Assembly: GCA_903849645.1 (NCBI GenBank)
Contig: CAINJJ010000036.1
Coordinates: forward strand, 29,438 to 93,437
Source of the DNA: an uncultured Acidobacteriaceae bacterium
GTDB taxonomy: Bacteria; Acidobacteriota; Terriglobia; Terriglobales; Acidobacteriaceae
DNA length: 64,000 nucleotides
Direction of reading: 5' to 3'
Shown here piece by piece: positions 26,937-36,233 of this stretch; the stretch's first letter is position 1, and the number at the start of each line of letters is the position of its first letter. The notes beneath the pieces are model-generated. The model worked only from the letters and a program-made list of their open reading frames with translations, did no database searches and had not been told where the DNA came from. The position numbers were made by a program, and so were the translations under genes.

Positions 26937-28367
26937 ATGTCCACAGATTTCCGCAATTTTCTGGCTCTTTCGTATGAAGAGCTTGAAGAGAAGAACCTTG
27001 AAGCCAAAGCCGACCGCGTGGCCCGCGTCTCGGCGGACGAGATTCGCGAGAAGCGGCTGAAGTATCTGACCGACGAGAAGCGGATCAAGGCCGTGACGGT
27101 GCTGTTCTCTGACCTGGAGGGCCGTCTTCACCTGCTGGACTACGACAAGAAGTTCCTGCTTGGCGCCTATGAGAACCTGACGTTTGACGGCTCATCGATC
27201 CGCGGCTTCACGGCGCAGAAGGAGAGCGACCTGCGGCTGGGCATCGACTGGAGCGCCTTCTACTGGGTGCCGGCCGATGTGTTCGGCAACGGCAAGGTGC
27301 TGGTGTTCGGCACGGTGATCGACAAGGACGGCACTCCCTACTCCGGCGACCTGCGCGGAGTTCTGAAGGCCTATAGCGACAAGCTCTACAAGGAGCACTC
27401 CTACACGCTGAACGCGGCCAACGAGATTGAGGGCTTCCTGTTTGCCGGCAAGGACGCCGAGCGCCATTATCACGAGACCCACAAGTTCGAGTTCATCAAC
27501 ACGGGCGGCTATTACCATGTGCTGCCGCTGGACCCGCTGCGGCAGTTCATTGACACCGCGGCCGAGGTGCAGCGCGCCATGGGCTTCCAGAACGAGAAGG
27601 ACCACCCGGAGGTGGCTCCCTCGCAGTTTGAGATCAACTACAGCTACTCCGAAGTGGTGGCGGCGGCCGACCAGATCCAGCTTTACAAGCTGCTGACCCG
27701 CCAGATCGCCAACAACATGGGCTACACGGCCAGCTTCCTGCCCAAGCCGGTGGTGGGCGTCAACGGCAGCGGCATGCACACCAACGTGTCCATCTCCAAC
27801 GGCAAGACCAACCTGTTCTGGGACGCGCAGGGGCAGGAGCAGTTGTCGGCCTTCGGGTGGGATTTCATCGACCGGATCCTGACCTATGCGCTGGACATCT
27901 GCCTGATCCTGAACCCCAGCGTGAACGCCTATCGCCGGCTTGACCCGCACTTCGAGGCTCCGAACCAGATCAAGGCCTCGGCCACGGATCGCGGATCGAT
28001 GGTGCGCGTGCCCATCGGCAACGCGCGCTCGATGCGCGTCGAAGTGCGCTCGGTGGCCCCCGACGCCAACCCCTACCTGACCCTTTATTCGATCTTCAAG
28101 ACCGGCATCGACGGGACCAAGGCCGATATCGACAACCTGCGCCAGGCGCAGCGCTACCTGCCGGACCACATCCAGGCCGCGATTGAGGACTTCAAGAGCT
28201 CAAGCTGGATCGCCGACATCCTGGGCGCGGACGTGCAGGGCCGGTTTGTGGACCTGAAGCAGGCGGCCGCGAACCGCTCGCCGCGGGAACTTGGCACGTT
28301 CGTCAAGGGCTCCGAGGTGCAGTACCACCACGAGGTCTACAACCAGTCCCTGTGGAGCAAGTTCTAA
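26937..28367 (+). CDS. glnA: Type I glutamine synthetase
   Basis: Cytosolic ATP-dependent ligase: glutamate plus ammonia gives glutamine. 476 residues with the N-terminal beta-grasp domain (FDGSSIRGF) and the catalytic domain. Visible landmarks are NEIEGFLF, HPEVAPSQFEI, VNGSGMHTNVSI, NPSVNAYRRL and ATDRGSMVRVPI. The adenylylation loop tyrosine motif of the enterobacterial enzyme (NLYDLPPEE) is not recognisable, so GlnE-type control is doubtful. ATG 26937 follows AAAAGGAG. The gene stands alone, with a terminator directly after it. Confidence 0.88.
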   Translation: MSTDFRNFLALSYEELEEKNLEAKADRVARVSADEIREKRLKYLTDEKRIKAVTVLFSDLEGRLHLLDYDKKFLLGAYENLTFDGSSIRGFTAQKESDLRLGIDWSAFYWVPADVFGNGKVLVFGTVIDKDGTPYSGDLRGVLKAYSDKLYKEHSYTLNAANEIEGFLFAGKDAERHYHETHKFEFINTGGYYHVLPLDPLRQFIDTAAEVQRAMGFQNEKDHPEVAPSQFEINYSYSEVVAAADQIQLYKLLTRQIANNMGYTASFLPKPVVGVNGSGMHTNVSISNGKTNLFWDAQGQEQLSAFGWDFIDRILTYALDICLILNPSVNAYRRLDPHFEAPNQIKASATDRGSMVRVPIGNARSMRVEVRSVAPDANPYLTLYSIFKTGIDGTKADIDNLRQAQRYLPDHIQAAIEDFKSSSWIADILGADVQGRFVDLKQAAANRSPRELGTFVKGSEVQYHHEVYNQSLWSKF

Positions 28368-28393
28368 GGGGCAGCAGTAACGGGCAGAACAGG

Positions 28394-28425
28394 GCGGCGC
28401 GGTCAGGGATGGCCGCGCCGCTTTT
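28394..28425 (+). terminator. Rho-independent terminator of glnA
   Basis: GCGGCGCGG (28394-28402) pairs with CCGCGCCGC (28413-28421) around a 10-nt loop and is followed by TTTT (28422-28425). It begins 27 nt after the glutamine synthetase stop. Confidence 0.88.
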
Positions 28426-28640
28426 CTGCAATTTGGGCGGAACCCTGCACTGGAGGCGCAGGCCTCCTTTCCTCATGCCTCCCTTACGTCCCATGTGTTA
28501 AAAGCTAAACAACGGGGTTGATGCGTCCGGGGCTCGGAAGGCTGAGCAGGGAATCCGGTTTCCGGGGCAACCTGCAAGGCCGCTGTCTCCCACTTTGTGC
28601 CTGCCCTGAAATCGCGTTTCAAGGAAGTCCCCAGCCCCTC

Positions 28641-30101
28641 ATGAGCGCCGGCCATCAAGTCGAAGTTGACTCCCTCTTCGGAGACTATCCGCTCGACCAG
28701 GCCTTTGATGAGATGCGCCTGCCCAACGGCGAGCTGCGGCCCCACTATCGGGCGCTTGCCGAGTCGCTGGCCAGCCTGCCTCCCGATGAACTGCAGCGCC
28801 GCAAGCAGTCGGCCGATCTCTCCTTTCTTACCCAGGGCATTACGTTCACCGTTTACGGCCGGGACGAGGGCACCGAGCGCATCTTTCCCTACGACCTGCT
28901 GCCGCGGCTGATTACGGCGCAGGAGTGGGACCGGATAGAGCGCGGGCTCACGCAGCGCATCACCGCGCTGAACCTTTTTCTGCGCGACGTCTACTCCGAC
29001 GCCAAGATTCTGGCCGACCGCGTGATTCCGCGGGAACTGGTGTATAGCTGCAAGCACTATCGCCGCCAGATGCGGGGGCTGCAGGTGCCGCGCAACGTCT
29101 ATATCGCGGTGGTGGGTTCGGACCTGCTGCGGCTCAATACGGGCGAGTTTGTGGTGCTGGAAGACAACCTGCGCGTGCCCTCCGGTGTGAGCTACATGCT
29201 GACCAACCGCCGGGTCATGAAGCGGACATTTCCGCAGCTCTTCACCAGCTATGGCGTGCGGCCCATCGAGCATTATCCGCAACTGCTGCTGGCCACGCTG
29301 CGCTCGCTGGCGCCCGAGGGCCGTCCCGAGCCGAACATTGTGCTGCTCACGCCGGGCGTGTTCAACTCCGCCTACTTCGAGCACACCTACCTGGCGCGTC
29401 AGATGGGCATTGACCTGGTGGAGGGCCGCGACCTGGTCACCCACGACAACATTGTCTACATGCGCACGACGGACGGGCTGAAGCGCGTAGACGTGATCTA
29501 CCGGCGCGTGGACGACGACTTCAGCGACCCGCTGATCTTCCGTTCGGATTCGGCGCTGGGCTGCGCGGGGCTCTTCAACGCCTATCGCGCCGGCAACGTG
29601 ACGGTGACCAACGCTTTTGGCACCGGCCTGGCCGACGACAAGGCCGTCTACGCCTACGTGCCGCGGATGATCCGCTACTACCTGAATGAAGACCCCATCC
29701 TGCCCAATGTGGAGACCTTTCTGCTGAGCGAAGACAAGGAGCGGCAGCATGTGCTGGCCAATCTGGACAAGCTGGTGGTGAAGGCGGTGGGCGAGAGCGG
29801 CGGCTACGGGATGTTGATCGGGCCGCACTCGACGGCGGCCAAGCGGGAGGAGTTTGCGCGGCACATTGTGGCCAACCCGCGCAACTACATTGCCCAGCCG
29901 ACTCTGGATTTCTCCCGCGCTCCCTGCCTCATCAACGACCACATGGAGCCGCGCCATGTGGATCTGAGGCCCTACATTCTCTTCGGCGACAAGGTGAACA
30001 TTGTTCCCGGAGGCCTGACCCGCGTGGCGCTTGAAAAGGGCTCGCTGGTGGTGAACTCCTCGCAGGGCGGCGGCAGCAAAGACACGTGGATTCTGGAATA
30101 G
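28641..30101 (+). CDS. Circularly permuted ATP-grasp type 2 protein
   Basis: 486-residue protein of the DUF404/DUF407 family (circularly permuted ATP-grasp). Conserved blocks are [55 protein letters not shown] and, near the C-terminus, [17 protein letters not shown] with the ATP-binding glycines. Such enzymes form carboxylate-amine bonds; the substrate is unknown. The ATG at 28641 starts the conserved part and AAGGAAG lies about 14 nt upstream; longer versions are possible. It is the first gene of a three-gene set with the alpha-E and transglutaminase genes, a recurrent trio thought to make or process a peptide. Confidence 0.85.
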   Translation: MSAGHQVEVDSLFGDYPLDQAFDEMRLPNGELRPHYRALAESLASLPPDELQRRKQSADLSFLTQGITFTVYGRDEGTERIFPYDLLPRLITAQEWDRIERGLTQRITALNLFLRDVYSDAKILADRVIPRELVYSCKHYRRQMRGLQVPRNVYIAVVGSDLLRLNTGEFVVLEDNLRVPSGVSYMLTNRRVMKRTFPQLFTSYGVRPIEHYPQLLLATLRSLAPEGRPEPNIVLLTPGVFNSAYFEHTYLARQMGIDLVEGRDLVTHDNIVYMRTTDGLKRVDVIYRRVDDDFSDPLIFRSDSALGCAGLFNAYRAGNVTVTNAFGTGLADDKAVYAYVPRMIRYYLNEDPILPNVETFLLSEDKERQHVLANLDKLVVKAVGESGGYGMLIGPHSTAAKREEFARHIVANPRNYIAQPTLDFSRAPCLINDHMEPRHVDLRPYILFGDKVNIVPGGLTRVALEKGSLVVNSSQGGGSKDTWILE

Positions 30102-30156
30102 AGATTTTTGTTCTTAAATCAGGCACACAACTACGGAGTTCGGGAGAGTATTTTCG

Positions 30157-31119
30157 ATGCTATCGCGCGTTGCCGACAGCCTCTACTGGATGAGCCGCTA
30201 CCTGGAGCGGGCAGAGAATACAGTGCGCCAGCTCGATGTGACCATGAGCCTGATGCTGGACCCCGGCGGCACAAGCGCGGAGACCCGCTGGAAGCGGCTG
30301 GCCGCCTCGCTGGGCAAGGCTACGGATCTGGACTGGAATGGCGACATGGACGCCATGGCGCGCATCCTGGTTTTTGACAATCTGAATCCCGCCTCGGTGA
30401 CCTTCTGCGTAAACGGCGCGCGAGAGAACGCGCGGCAGGTGCGCGAGGAGATCTCCAGCGAGCAGTGGCAGCGGCTCAACCGGCTGTTCCACCAGATGCA
30501 CTCGCCGCACGCGCAGAGTCAGTTCAGCGCCAACATCAACGACTCGCTGACGGCGGTGATTGACGGCATCCACCTTTTCAAAGGCGTCAGCGACACGACC
30601 ATGATTCACGGCCAGGGATGGCAGTTCATCCGCCTGGGCCGCTATCTGGAGCGGGCCTACGCGACGGCCACCATGCTGGAGGTCTACCAGCCTTTTCTCT
30701 TCAACAAGGACGAGGGCGAGAACTACGGCTACCAGTACCTGGAGCTGGTGGGGCTGCTGCGCTGCTGCACTTCATTCGAGGCTTACTGCCAGGTGTACAC
30801 AGCCGATGTGACGGCCGACCGCATTCTGGAGTTCCTGCTGCTCAACCGCGATTTTCCTCATGCCATCCGCTATTGCGTGGACGGCATTCGGCACGCCATC
30901 GAATCGGTGCAGCGCACCGGCGGGCGGCGTCCTCCGGATGAGCTGACCGCGGTGATTGGGCGGCTTCACGCCATGCTGGGCTACTCCACCATCAACGAGA
31001 TTCTGGCCGATGACGCAGCCGGATTTCTGCACTTGATCCGCGAGCAGTGCATGCGCATCCATGAGCTGATTTACCGCTACTATGTGCACTATTCCATCCA
31101 GTCCGCGCTGGCCAGCTAA
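30157..31119 (+). CDS. Alpha-E domain protein (DUF403)
   Basis: 320-residue all-helical protein. The N-terminus MLSRVADSLYWMSRYLERAENTVR is the hallmark of the alpha-E family, as is the later QFIRLGRYLERAYATATML repeat of the same motif. No catalytic residue is known; the domain is predicted to act with ATP-grasp and transglutaminase partners in peptide formation. GGGAGAG lies about 9 nt before the ATG. The gene is 55 nt after the ATP-grasp gene and 12 nt before the transglutaminase gene, so all three are probably one operon. Confidence 0.87.
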   Translation: MLSRVADSLYWMSRYLERAENTVRQLDVTMSLMLDPGGTSAETRWKRLAASLGKATDLDWNGDMDAMARILVFDNLNPASVTFCVNGARENARQVREEISSEQWQRLNRLFHQMHSPHAQSQFSANINDSLTAVIDGIHLFKGVSDTTMIHGQGWQFIRLGRYLERAYATATMLEVYQPFLFNKDEGENYGYQYLELVGLLRCCTSFEAYCQVYTADVTADRILEFLLLNRDFPHAIRYCVDGIRHAIESVQRTGGRRPPDELTAVIGRLHAMLGYSTINEILADDAAGFLHLIREQCMRIHELIYRYYVHYSIQSALAS

Positions 31120-31131
31120 CGGGGAGCGAGC

Positions 31132-32124
31132 ATGAATTTCTATTCAATCCGGCATCTGACGCGCTTCCGCTACTCGCAGCCCATCTCCGAGAGCATCATG
31201 GAGACGCGCATGCATCCGCGCTCCGACACCAACCAGCACTGCCTGACGTTTTCGCTCTCCGTGAGCCCGCGGTGCCGGGTCTTCAGCTATCGCGACCACC
31301 AGGGCAACAATGTGCAGCACTTTGACATCCCCGGCGAGCACAACCAACTGGTGATTGTGGCCGAGTCGGTGGTGGAGCAGCAGGTGCTGCCGGACGTACC
31401 GGCGTTTCTGTCGCCCGACGCCTGGGGCGCGCTGGACGACCTGGTGGAAGCCGGCGACTACTGGGAGATGCTGCTGCCCTCGACGTTTGCCGTGGAGACC
31501 CCGGCGCTGATCCTGCTGGCCCAGCAGATGGGCGTTACGCGGCGAGACGACCCGCTGATGCTGGTGCAGGAACTGAACCAGCGGCTGTTTGACTATTTTG
31601 ACTACGAGCCGCGCTCGACGCGGGTGGACTCGCCCATTGACGAGGCGATTGTCAGCGGCAAGGGCGTATGCCAGGACTTTGCCCACACCATGATCGCGCT
31701 GCTGCGCCATGTGGGCATTCCGGCACGCTATGTCTCCGGATATCTTTACCGCAGCCGGGAGGACCACGACCGGTCCACGCCCGACGCTACTCACGCCTGG
31801 GTGGACGTGCTGATGCCGCACCTGGGGTGGGTCGGGTTTGACCCCACCAACAACCTGGTGGCCCATCATCGCCACATCCGCACCGCCGTGGGACGCGATT
31901 ACGCCGACGTGCCGCCGACGCACGGCGTGTTTCGCGGCCTGACCGACAGTGAACTGTATGTGGCCGTGCAGGTGGAGGCCGGCGACCAACCGCCCGCCCT
32001 TGACCGCAAACTGCCCATTCCAGAGGACTGGTCGGTTTTGGTGGAGCGGGCTCAGCAGCCGCCGGCGCGGCCCATTCAACTCATCGATTTGCAGCAGATG
32101 CAACAGCAGCAACAGCAGCAGTAG
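31132..32124 (+). CDS. Bacterial transglutaminase-like cysteine peptidase
   Basis: 330-residue protein with an N-terminal bacterial transglutaminase-associated beta domain (MNFYSIRHLTRFRYSQPI) and a transglutaminase-like core. The triad is visible as C180 in GKGVCQDFAH, H221 in DATHAWVDV and D237 in VGFDPTNN. In this trio it is predicted to cleave or ligate the peptide product of the ATP-grasp enzyme. ATG 31132 follows GGGGAGC. The C-terminus ends in QQMQQQQQQQ, encoded by a CAG/CAA run. No signal peptide. Confidence 0.87.
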   Translation: MNFYSIRHLTRFRYSQPISESIMETRMHPRSDTNQHCLTFSLSVSPRCRVFSYRDHQGNNVQHFDIPGEHNQLVIVAESVVEQQVLPDVPAFLSPDAWGALDDLVEAGDYWEMLLPSTFAVETPALILLAQQMGVTRRDDPLMLVQELNQRLFDYFDYEPRSTRVDSPIDEAIVSGKGVCQDFAHTMIALLRHVGIPARYVSGYLYRSREDHDRSTPDATHAWVDVLMPHLGWVGFDPTNNLVAHHRHIRTAVGRDYADVPPTHGVFRGLTDSELYVAVQVEAGDQPPALDRKLPIPEDWSVLVERAQQPPARPIQLIDLQQMQQQQQQQ

Positions 32125-32468
32125 CCATGGCTGGAGCCGCGCAAAAGATCGCCGGCGCCGTTCAGTCCACCGGGGAAACGGAGAAACTTGTTGAATCTTT
32201 CGTCAATATCGGACAAGATAAGAGCTACTTCATTTGTGGCGCTTCTCCCCGAAGGCGCCCGATACATGATTTTTCGCTCCGAGCCCATGGTTCAATTTTC
32301 CGGGCACAAGTCCTTGCAGCGGAGCAGTCCTTTTCCAACGGTCAGAACCGTGGCCAAGGCAAAAGCAACCTAAACTCAGGCCTCACCCAGACACGCACAC
32401 GGGAGACCTGCACAGAACTGCATTTTTATCACAGCAGCGCAAAGCAAGACTTTCTTGGAGGAACAGCC
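32125..32468. other. 344-bp leader/spacer before the TonB-dependent receptor
   Basis: No plausible gene on either strand: in-frame reading continues from the receptor frame but has no ribosome site or family match. The strand composition is mixed and slightly AT-richer near 32390-32460. It presumably holds the receptor promoter and an untranslated leader; GGAGGAA at 32457-32463 is the ribosome site for the GTG start at 32469. Confidence 0.5.
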
Positions 32469-35400
32469 GTGAAAAGATCCCTGTGGGGATGGATGCTGCT
32501 CTGCATCCTTTCCGTCGCCACCCTCGCATCTGCCCAGACTGCAACTACCTCACTTCGCGGCCTGATCAAGGACTCCAGCGGCGCGCTGGTCCCTGGGGCT
32601 TCCGTCACCTTGCTGGACAAAGCCACCGGCAAGTCCTACAACACGGTTTCCAACGCCTCGGGTCTCTACATTTTCCCCGTTCTGACGCCAACCCGGTACC
32701 AGATCACGGTGACATCGCCAGGTTTTGCCACGCTGAACCGGACGGCGGAGTTTCTGGTCAGCCAGCCGGCCACCATTGATTTTGCCCTCAGCATCAAGGC
32801 GGAGGCGGTGACGGTGGACGTGAGCGCGACGGCGCAGACGCTGAACACCACCGACGCCACGCTGGGCGACTCGGTGGGCAATGAGACCATCCAGGCGCTT
32901 CCCATGGATGGGCGCGATCCAATTTCGCTGCTGAGCCTTCAGCCCGGCGTGTTGTTTCTGGGCGAGTCCATTGACCTCACCGCCAAGACCTCTCCGGGCA
33001 CGCAGGACAGCCGCCAGGGTTCGGTCTCCGGCAGCCGTTCCGACGAGGGCAACGTGACTCTCGACGGCATCGACGACAACGACCAGATCAACGGCTACGC
33101 CTTCAATGGGGTGCTTCGCTCCACGCTTGATTCGACCGAAGAGTTCCGCGTGACCACGTCGAACGCGAACGCCGATGCGGGCCGCTCGTCGGGCGCGCAG
33201 GTCTCGCTGGTGACCAAGAGCGGCACCAACAAGTTCCACGGCTCGCTCTACGAGTACAGCCGCCCCTCCAACACGGTGGCCAACGACTGGTTCATCAAGG
33301 AGCAGCAGCTCTCTTCGGGCCTCCCGAACCGGCCCACCAAGTACATCGTGAATACGTTTGGCGGCAGTGTCGGCGGTCCGGCGCTGAAAGACCGCCTCTT
33401 CTTCTTCTACAACTACGAAGGGCAGCGACTGGCCACCAACCAGACCGTGTCGGCCATTACGCCCTCGGCCACCTTCCTCAACAAGCAGCTCGGCTATTTT
33501 GCCCAGGACGGCTCGACCGTCATGCTGGATGAAGCTCAAATTGCCAAGCTGGATGCCGGCTGCACACTGTGCGCAACGCCTGGCGTGAATCAGGCCATCC
33601 TCTCCTATCTGGGAACCGAGCCCGCGGCCACCGTCCTGGGCGGCGGGGACGGCATCAACAACGGCTCGCTCAACTTCAGCTCGCCCGCACCGCAGAGACT
33701 GAATACCAACATTGGAAAGATCGACTACAACCTGAGTTCCAAGTTGCATCTGTTTGTCCGCGGCAACCTGCAAAAGGACGTGGCCACGGGCGCGCAGAAT
33801 CTGCCCGGCCAGCCCGCCTCTTCCTTCCTTGAGGACAACACGAAGGGCATCGCGGGCGGCGCGACATATACGCCCACCTCCTCCATCGTCAACGACCTTC
33901 GCTACGCGTACACGCGGCAGGGCTACTCCAGCGCCGGCGTGGGCAAGGGCGACTATGTCTTTGTCCGCTTTCTGCAGCAGCCCACTTCGCACTCCCGCAG
34001 CTCGATTGTGGCCGTGCCGCTGAACACCATTGTGGACAGCCTGAGCATTACCAAGGGAAGCCACAGCATCTCGCTGGGCGGTAACTGGCGGATGGTCGAG
34101 AACAACACCAGCAACGACACCAGTTCCTATGACGGCGCCAGCACCAATCCCTCCTTCCTGAGCGGCACAGATGCCCCCAAGCCCAACAAGACGCTGGGCC
34201 TGCCCGCGGTGGCCAGCGGCTATGTAACATCGTTCAACTACGCCTATGCCACCATCGTCGGCGATGTGGCGGAACGTGACGCTGTTGCCAACTACGTGGT
34301 GACCGGGGCAACGCAGGCAACTGTCCTGCCGGATGGCAAGGCCATCAGCCGCCACTTCAAGTCCAACGAGTTTGAGTACTACCTGCAAGACTCCTGGCGC
34401 ATCCGGCCGAACCTCACCATTACCGGAGGCATCCGCCACTCCCTGCTGCAGACTCCCTATGAGACCAAGGGACAGCAGATTGCGCCCACGGTCGACACGC
34501 ACAAGTGGTTCCTGGACCGCGGAGCAGCCGCAGCCAAGGGCCAGGTGAACCAGCCCGACCTGCTCTTCACTCCCATTGGCAAGGCCAACGGCAAGCCCGG
34601 CTTCTGGGCCAAGGAGAAGCTCAATATCGCCCCGCGCGTGTCGGTCGTCTACTCGCCGGACTCCAAGACCTCCATCCGCTCCGGCGCCGGCATCTACTAC
34701 GACCACTACGGCGAAGCGCTGAGCAACCGCTTCAGCACCCGCGGCTCCTTCGGCCTCTCTTCGCAGTTCCAGAGCCCGGCCAACACGGTGGGTTACGAGA
34801 CCGCCCCGCGCTTCACCGGACCGCACGATCTGCCCAACCTGCCCGTGCCGGCGAAGCCTCCGACGCAGAACTATCCCTATGCGGTGCCGGACGGCGCGTT
34901 TGGCATCAACTGGGGCATCGACAACCATGTGAAGACGCCTTATGTCGAGTCCTTCAACCTGTCGATTCAGCGTGAGCTGCCGGGTGGCATCCTGCTGGAT
35001 GCGGCTTATGTGGGTCGCCTGGGGCGGCATCTCTTCCAGCAACTCGACCTGGCCGAGCCGGTCAACTACAACGATCCCAAAGGCGGGGGCGACTACTTCA
35101 CCGCTGGAACGCAGATGTCAAAGGCTGCGGATGCCAACAATGGCGCCTACGGCGGCGTTCATATTCCCACCATCCCGTTCTTTGAAGACGTGTTTCCGCA
35201 GATGGCAGGCCTGGATGGACCGGGAGAGACGGCCACGGACGCCATCTACAACGACGAGTGGACGCCGCAGCGCTACAACTACGGCGAGACCGGCGCCCTC
35301 TATGACATCGACTTCGGGTGCTACTACGGCTGCCCCAACGGTACGCTCTTCTGGGATCAGCAGTTCTCGTCGCTCATCTCGCTGTCTTCCATGGGCAGCA

Positions 35401-36167
35401 GCTCCTACCATGCCGGACAGCTTACCCTGCGCCATCCCTCAAGGAATGGCCTCAACCTCGACTTCAGCTACACCTTCTCGAAGTCCATCGACATGGGCTC
35501 GGACGCCGAGCGTTCCAACACTTCTTACGGTTCGATCCAGAACAGTTGGAATCCTCGGTTGAGCCGCGGCCTGTCGGACTTTGACACCAAGCACCTGGTC
35601 ACGGTCGACTGGTCTTACGTCCTGCCCATCGGGCGTGGCAAGAGGCTGCTCGGCACCTCGAACGCACTGGGCGACGCCGTGTGGGGCGGCTGGCAGTGGG
35701 CCGGACTGGGCCGCTGGACCAGCGGTTTGCCTTTCGGCATCACCGAGCCGGGCTGGACCACCAACTGGGAGATTCAGGCATGGGCCGTTCCCACCACCAA
35801 GGTCAAGATTCACAAGCACATTGAAGACGGGCTGCCGCAGGTCTTTGCCGACGACGTGGCGATCGGCAACGGCGTCACCAGCGGCAATCCGATTCGCCTG
35901 CCCTACCCTGGCGAAGCCGGCGCGCGCAACGTCTTCCGCGGCGATGGCGTCTTCAACGTGGACTCCTCGCTGACCAAGAGCTGGAGCCTGGCCGAAAAGG
36001 CCAAGCTGAAGTTTGCCTGGGAGGTTTACAACGTCTCCAACGCCATCCGTTTCGACACCAACAGCATCAACAACGGGTTGACCTATCCGGGGTTCGGCAA
36101 GTACAGCTACCGGCTCGGTGACCGCAACTTCCGCCGTATGCAGTTTGGCCTGCGCGTGGATTTCTAA
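32469..36167 (+). CDS. Oar-like TonB-dependent outer-membrane receptor with carboxypeptidase-regulatory-like domain
   Basis: 1232-residue outer-membrane beta-barrel protein. After a signal peptide (LLCILSVATLASA) comes a CarboxypepD_reg-like beta-sandwich (SLRGLIKDSSGALVPGASV, about residues 25-110), then a plug domain (QALPMDGRDPISLLSLQPGV; GNVTLDGIDDND) and a long barrel rich in aromatic turns, ending with the membrane-insertion terminus FGLRVDF. Large receptors of this Oar type are greatly expanded in Acidobacteriota and are assumed to import glycans or peptides with TonB energy. The GTG at 32469 is chosen because GGAGGAA sits 5 nt upstream. Ligand unknown. It converges with the DUF3857 gene on a shared terminator. 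Confidence 0.92.
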   Translation: MKRSLWGWMLLCILSVATLASAQTATTSLRGLIKDSSGALVPGASVTLLDKATGKSYNTVSNASGLYIFPVLTPTRYQITVTSPGFATLNRTAEFLVSQPATIDFALSIKAEAVTVDVSATAQTLNTTDATLGDSVGNETIQALPMDGRDPISLLSLQPGVLFLGESIDLTAKTSPGTQDSRQGSVSGSRSDEGNVTLDGIDDNDQINGYAFNGVLRSTLDSTEEFRVTTSNANADAGRSSGAQVSLVTKSGTNKFHGSLYEYSRPSNTVANDWFIKEQQLSSGLPNRPTKYIVNTFGGSVGGPALKDRLFFFYNYEGQRLATNQTVSAITPSATFLNKQLGYFAQDGSTVMLDEAQIAKLDAGCTLCATPGVNQAILSYLGTEPAATVLGGGDGINNGSLNFSSPAPQRLNTNIGKIDYNLSSKLHLFVRGNLQKDVATGAQNLPGQPASSFLEDNTKGIAGGATYTPTSSIVNDLRYAYTRQGYSSAGVGKGDYVFVRFLQQPTSHSRSSIVAVPLNTIVDSLSITKGSHSISLGGNWRMVENNTSNDTSSYDGASTNPSFLSGTDAPKPNKTLGLPAVASGYVTSFNYAYATIVGDVAERDAVANYVVTGATQATVLPDGKAISRHFKSNEFEYYLQDSWRIRPNLTITGGIRHSLLQTPYETKGQQIAPTVDTHKWFLDRGAAAAKGQVNQPDLLFTPIGKANGKPGFWAKEKLNIAPRVSVVYSPDSKTSIRSGAGIYYDHYGEALSNRFSTRGSFGLSSQFQSPANTVGYETAPRFTGPHDLPNLPVPAKPPTQNYPYAVPDGAFGINWGIDNHVKTPYVESFNLSIQRELPGGILLDAAYVGRLGRHLFQQLDLAEPVNYNDPKGGGDYFTAGTQMSKAADANNGAYGGVHIPTIPFFEDVFPQMAGLDGPGETATDAIYNDEWTPQRYNYGETGALYDIDFGCYYGCPNGTLFWDQQFSSLISLSSMGSSSYHAGQLTLRHPSRNGLNLDFSYTFSKSIDMGSDAERSNTSYGSIQNSWNPRLSRGLSDFDTKHLVTVDWSYVLPIGRGKRLLGTSNALGDAVWGGWQWAGLGRWTSGLPFGITEPGWTTNWEIQAWAVPTTKVKIHKHIEDGLPQVFADDVAIGNGVTSGNPIRLPYPGEAGARNVFRGDGVFNVDSSLTKSWSLAEKAKLKFAWEVYNVSNAIRFDTNSINNGLTYPGFGKYSYRLGDRNFRRMQFGLRVDF

Positions 36168-36187
36168 CTTCCGTCAACCCGCAACAG

Positions 36188-36223
36188 AAAGGCCGGCCGG
36201 AGCATCTGCTCCGGCCGGCCTTT
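36188..36223. terminator. Perfect bidirectional hairpin terminator
   Basis: AAAGGCCGGCCGGAGCA (36188-36204) is followed, after TC, by its exact reverse complement (36207-36223), a 17-bp perfect stem with A and T flanks on both sides. It lies between the converging receptor and DUF3857 genes and can end both transcripts. Confidence 0.88.
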
Positions 36224-36233
36224 CTCTTGCCCC

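Noticed and set aside
22081..26977. Very long open frames opposite the S46 and CocE genes
   Set aside because: They are antisense shadows caused by high GC; the reverse-strand genes have full domain motifs, signal peptides and ribosome sites.
32550..35042. 830-residue open frame opposite the TonB-dependent receptor
   Set aside because: Antisense shadow; composition is skewed to His/Arg/Gly/Val with no domain.
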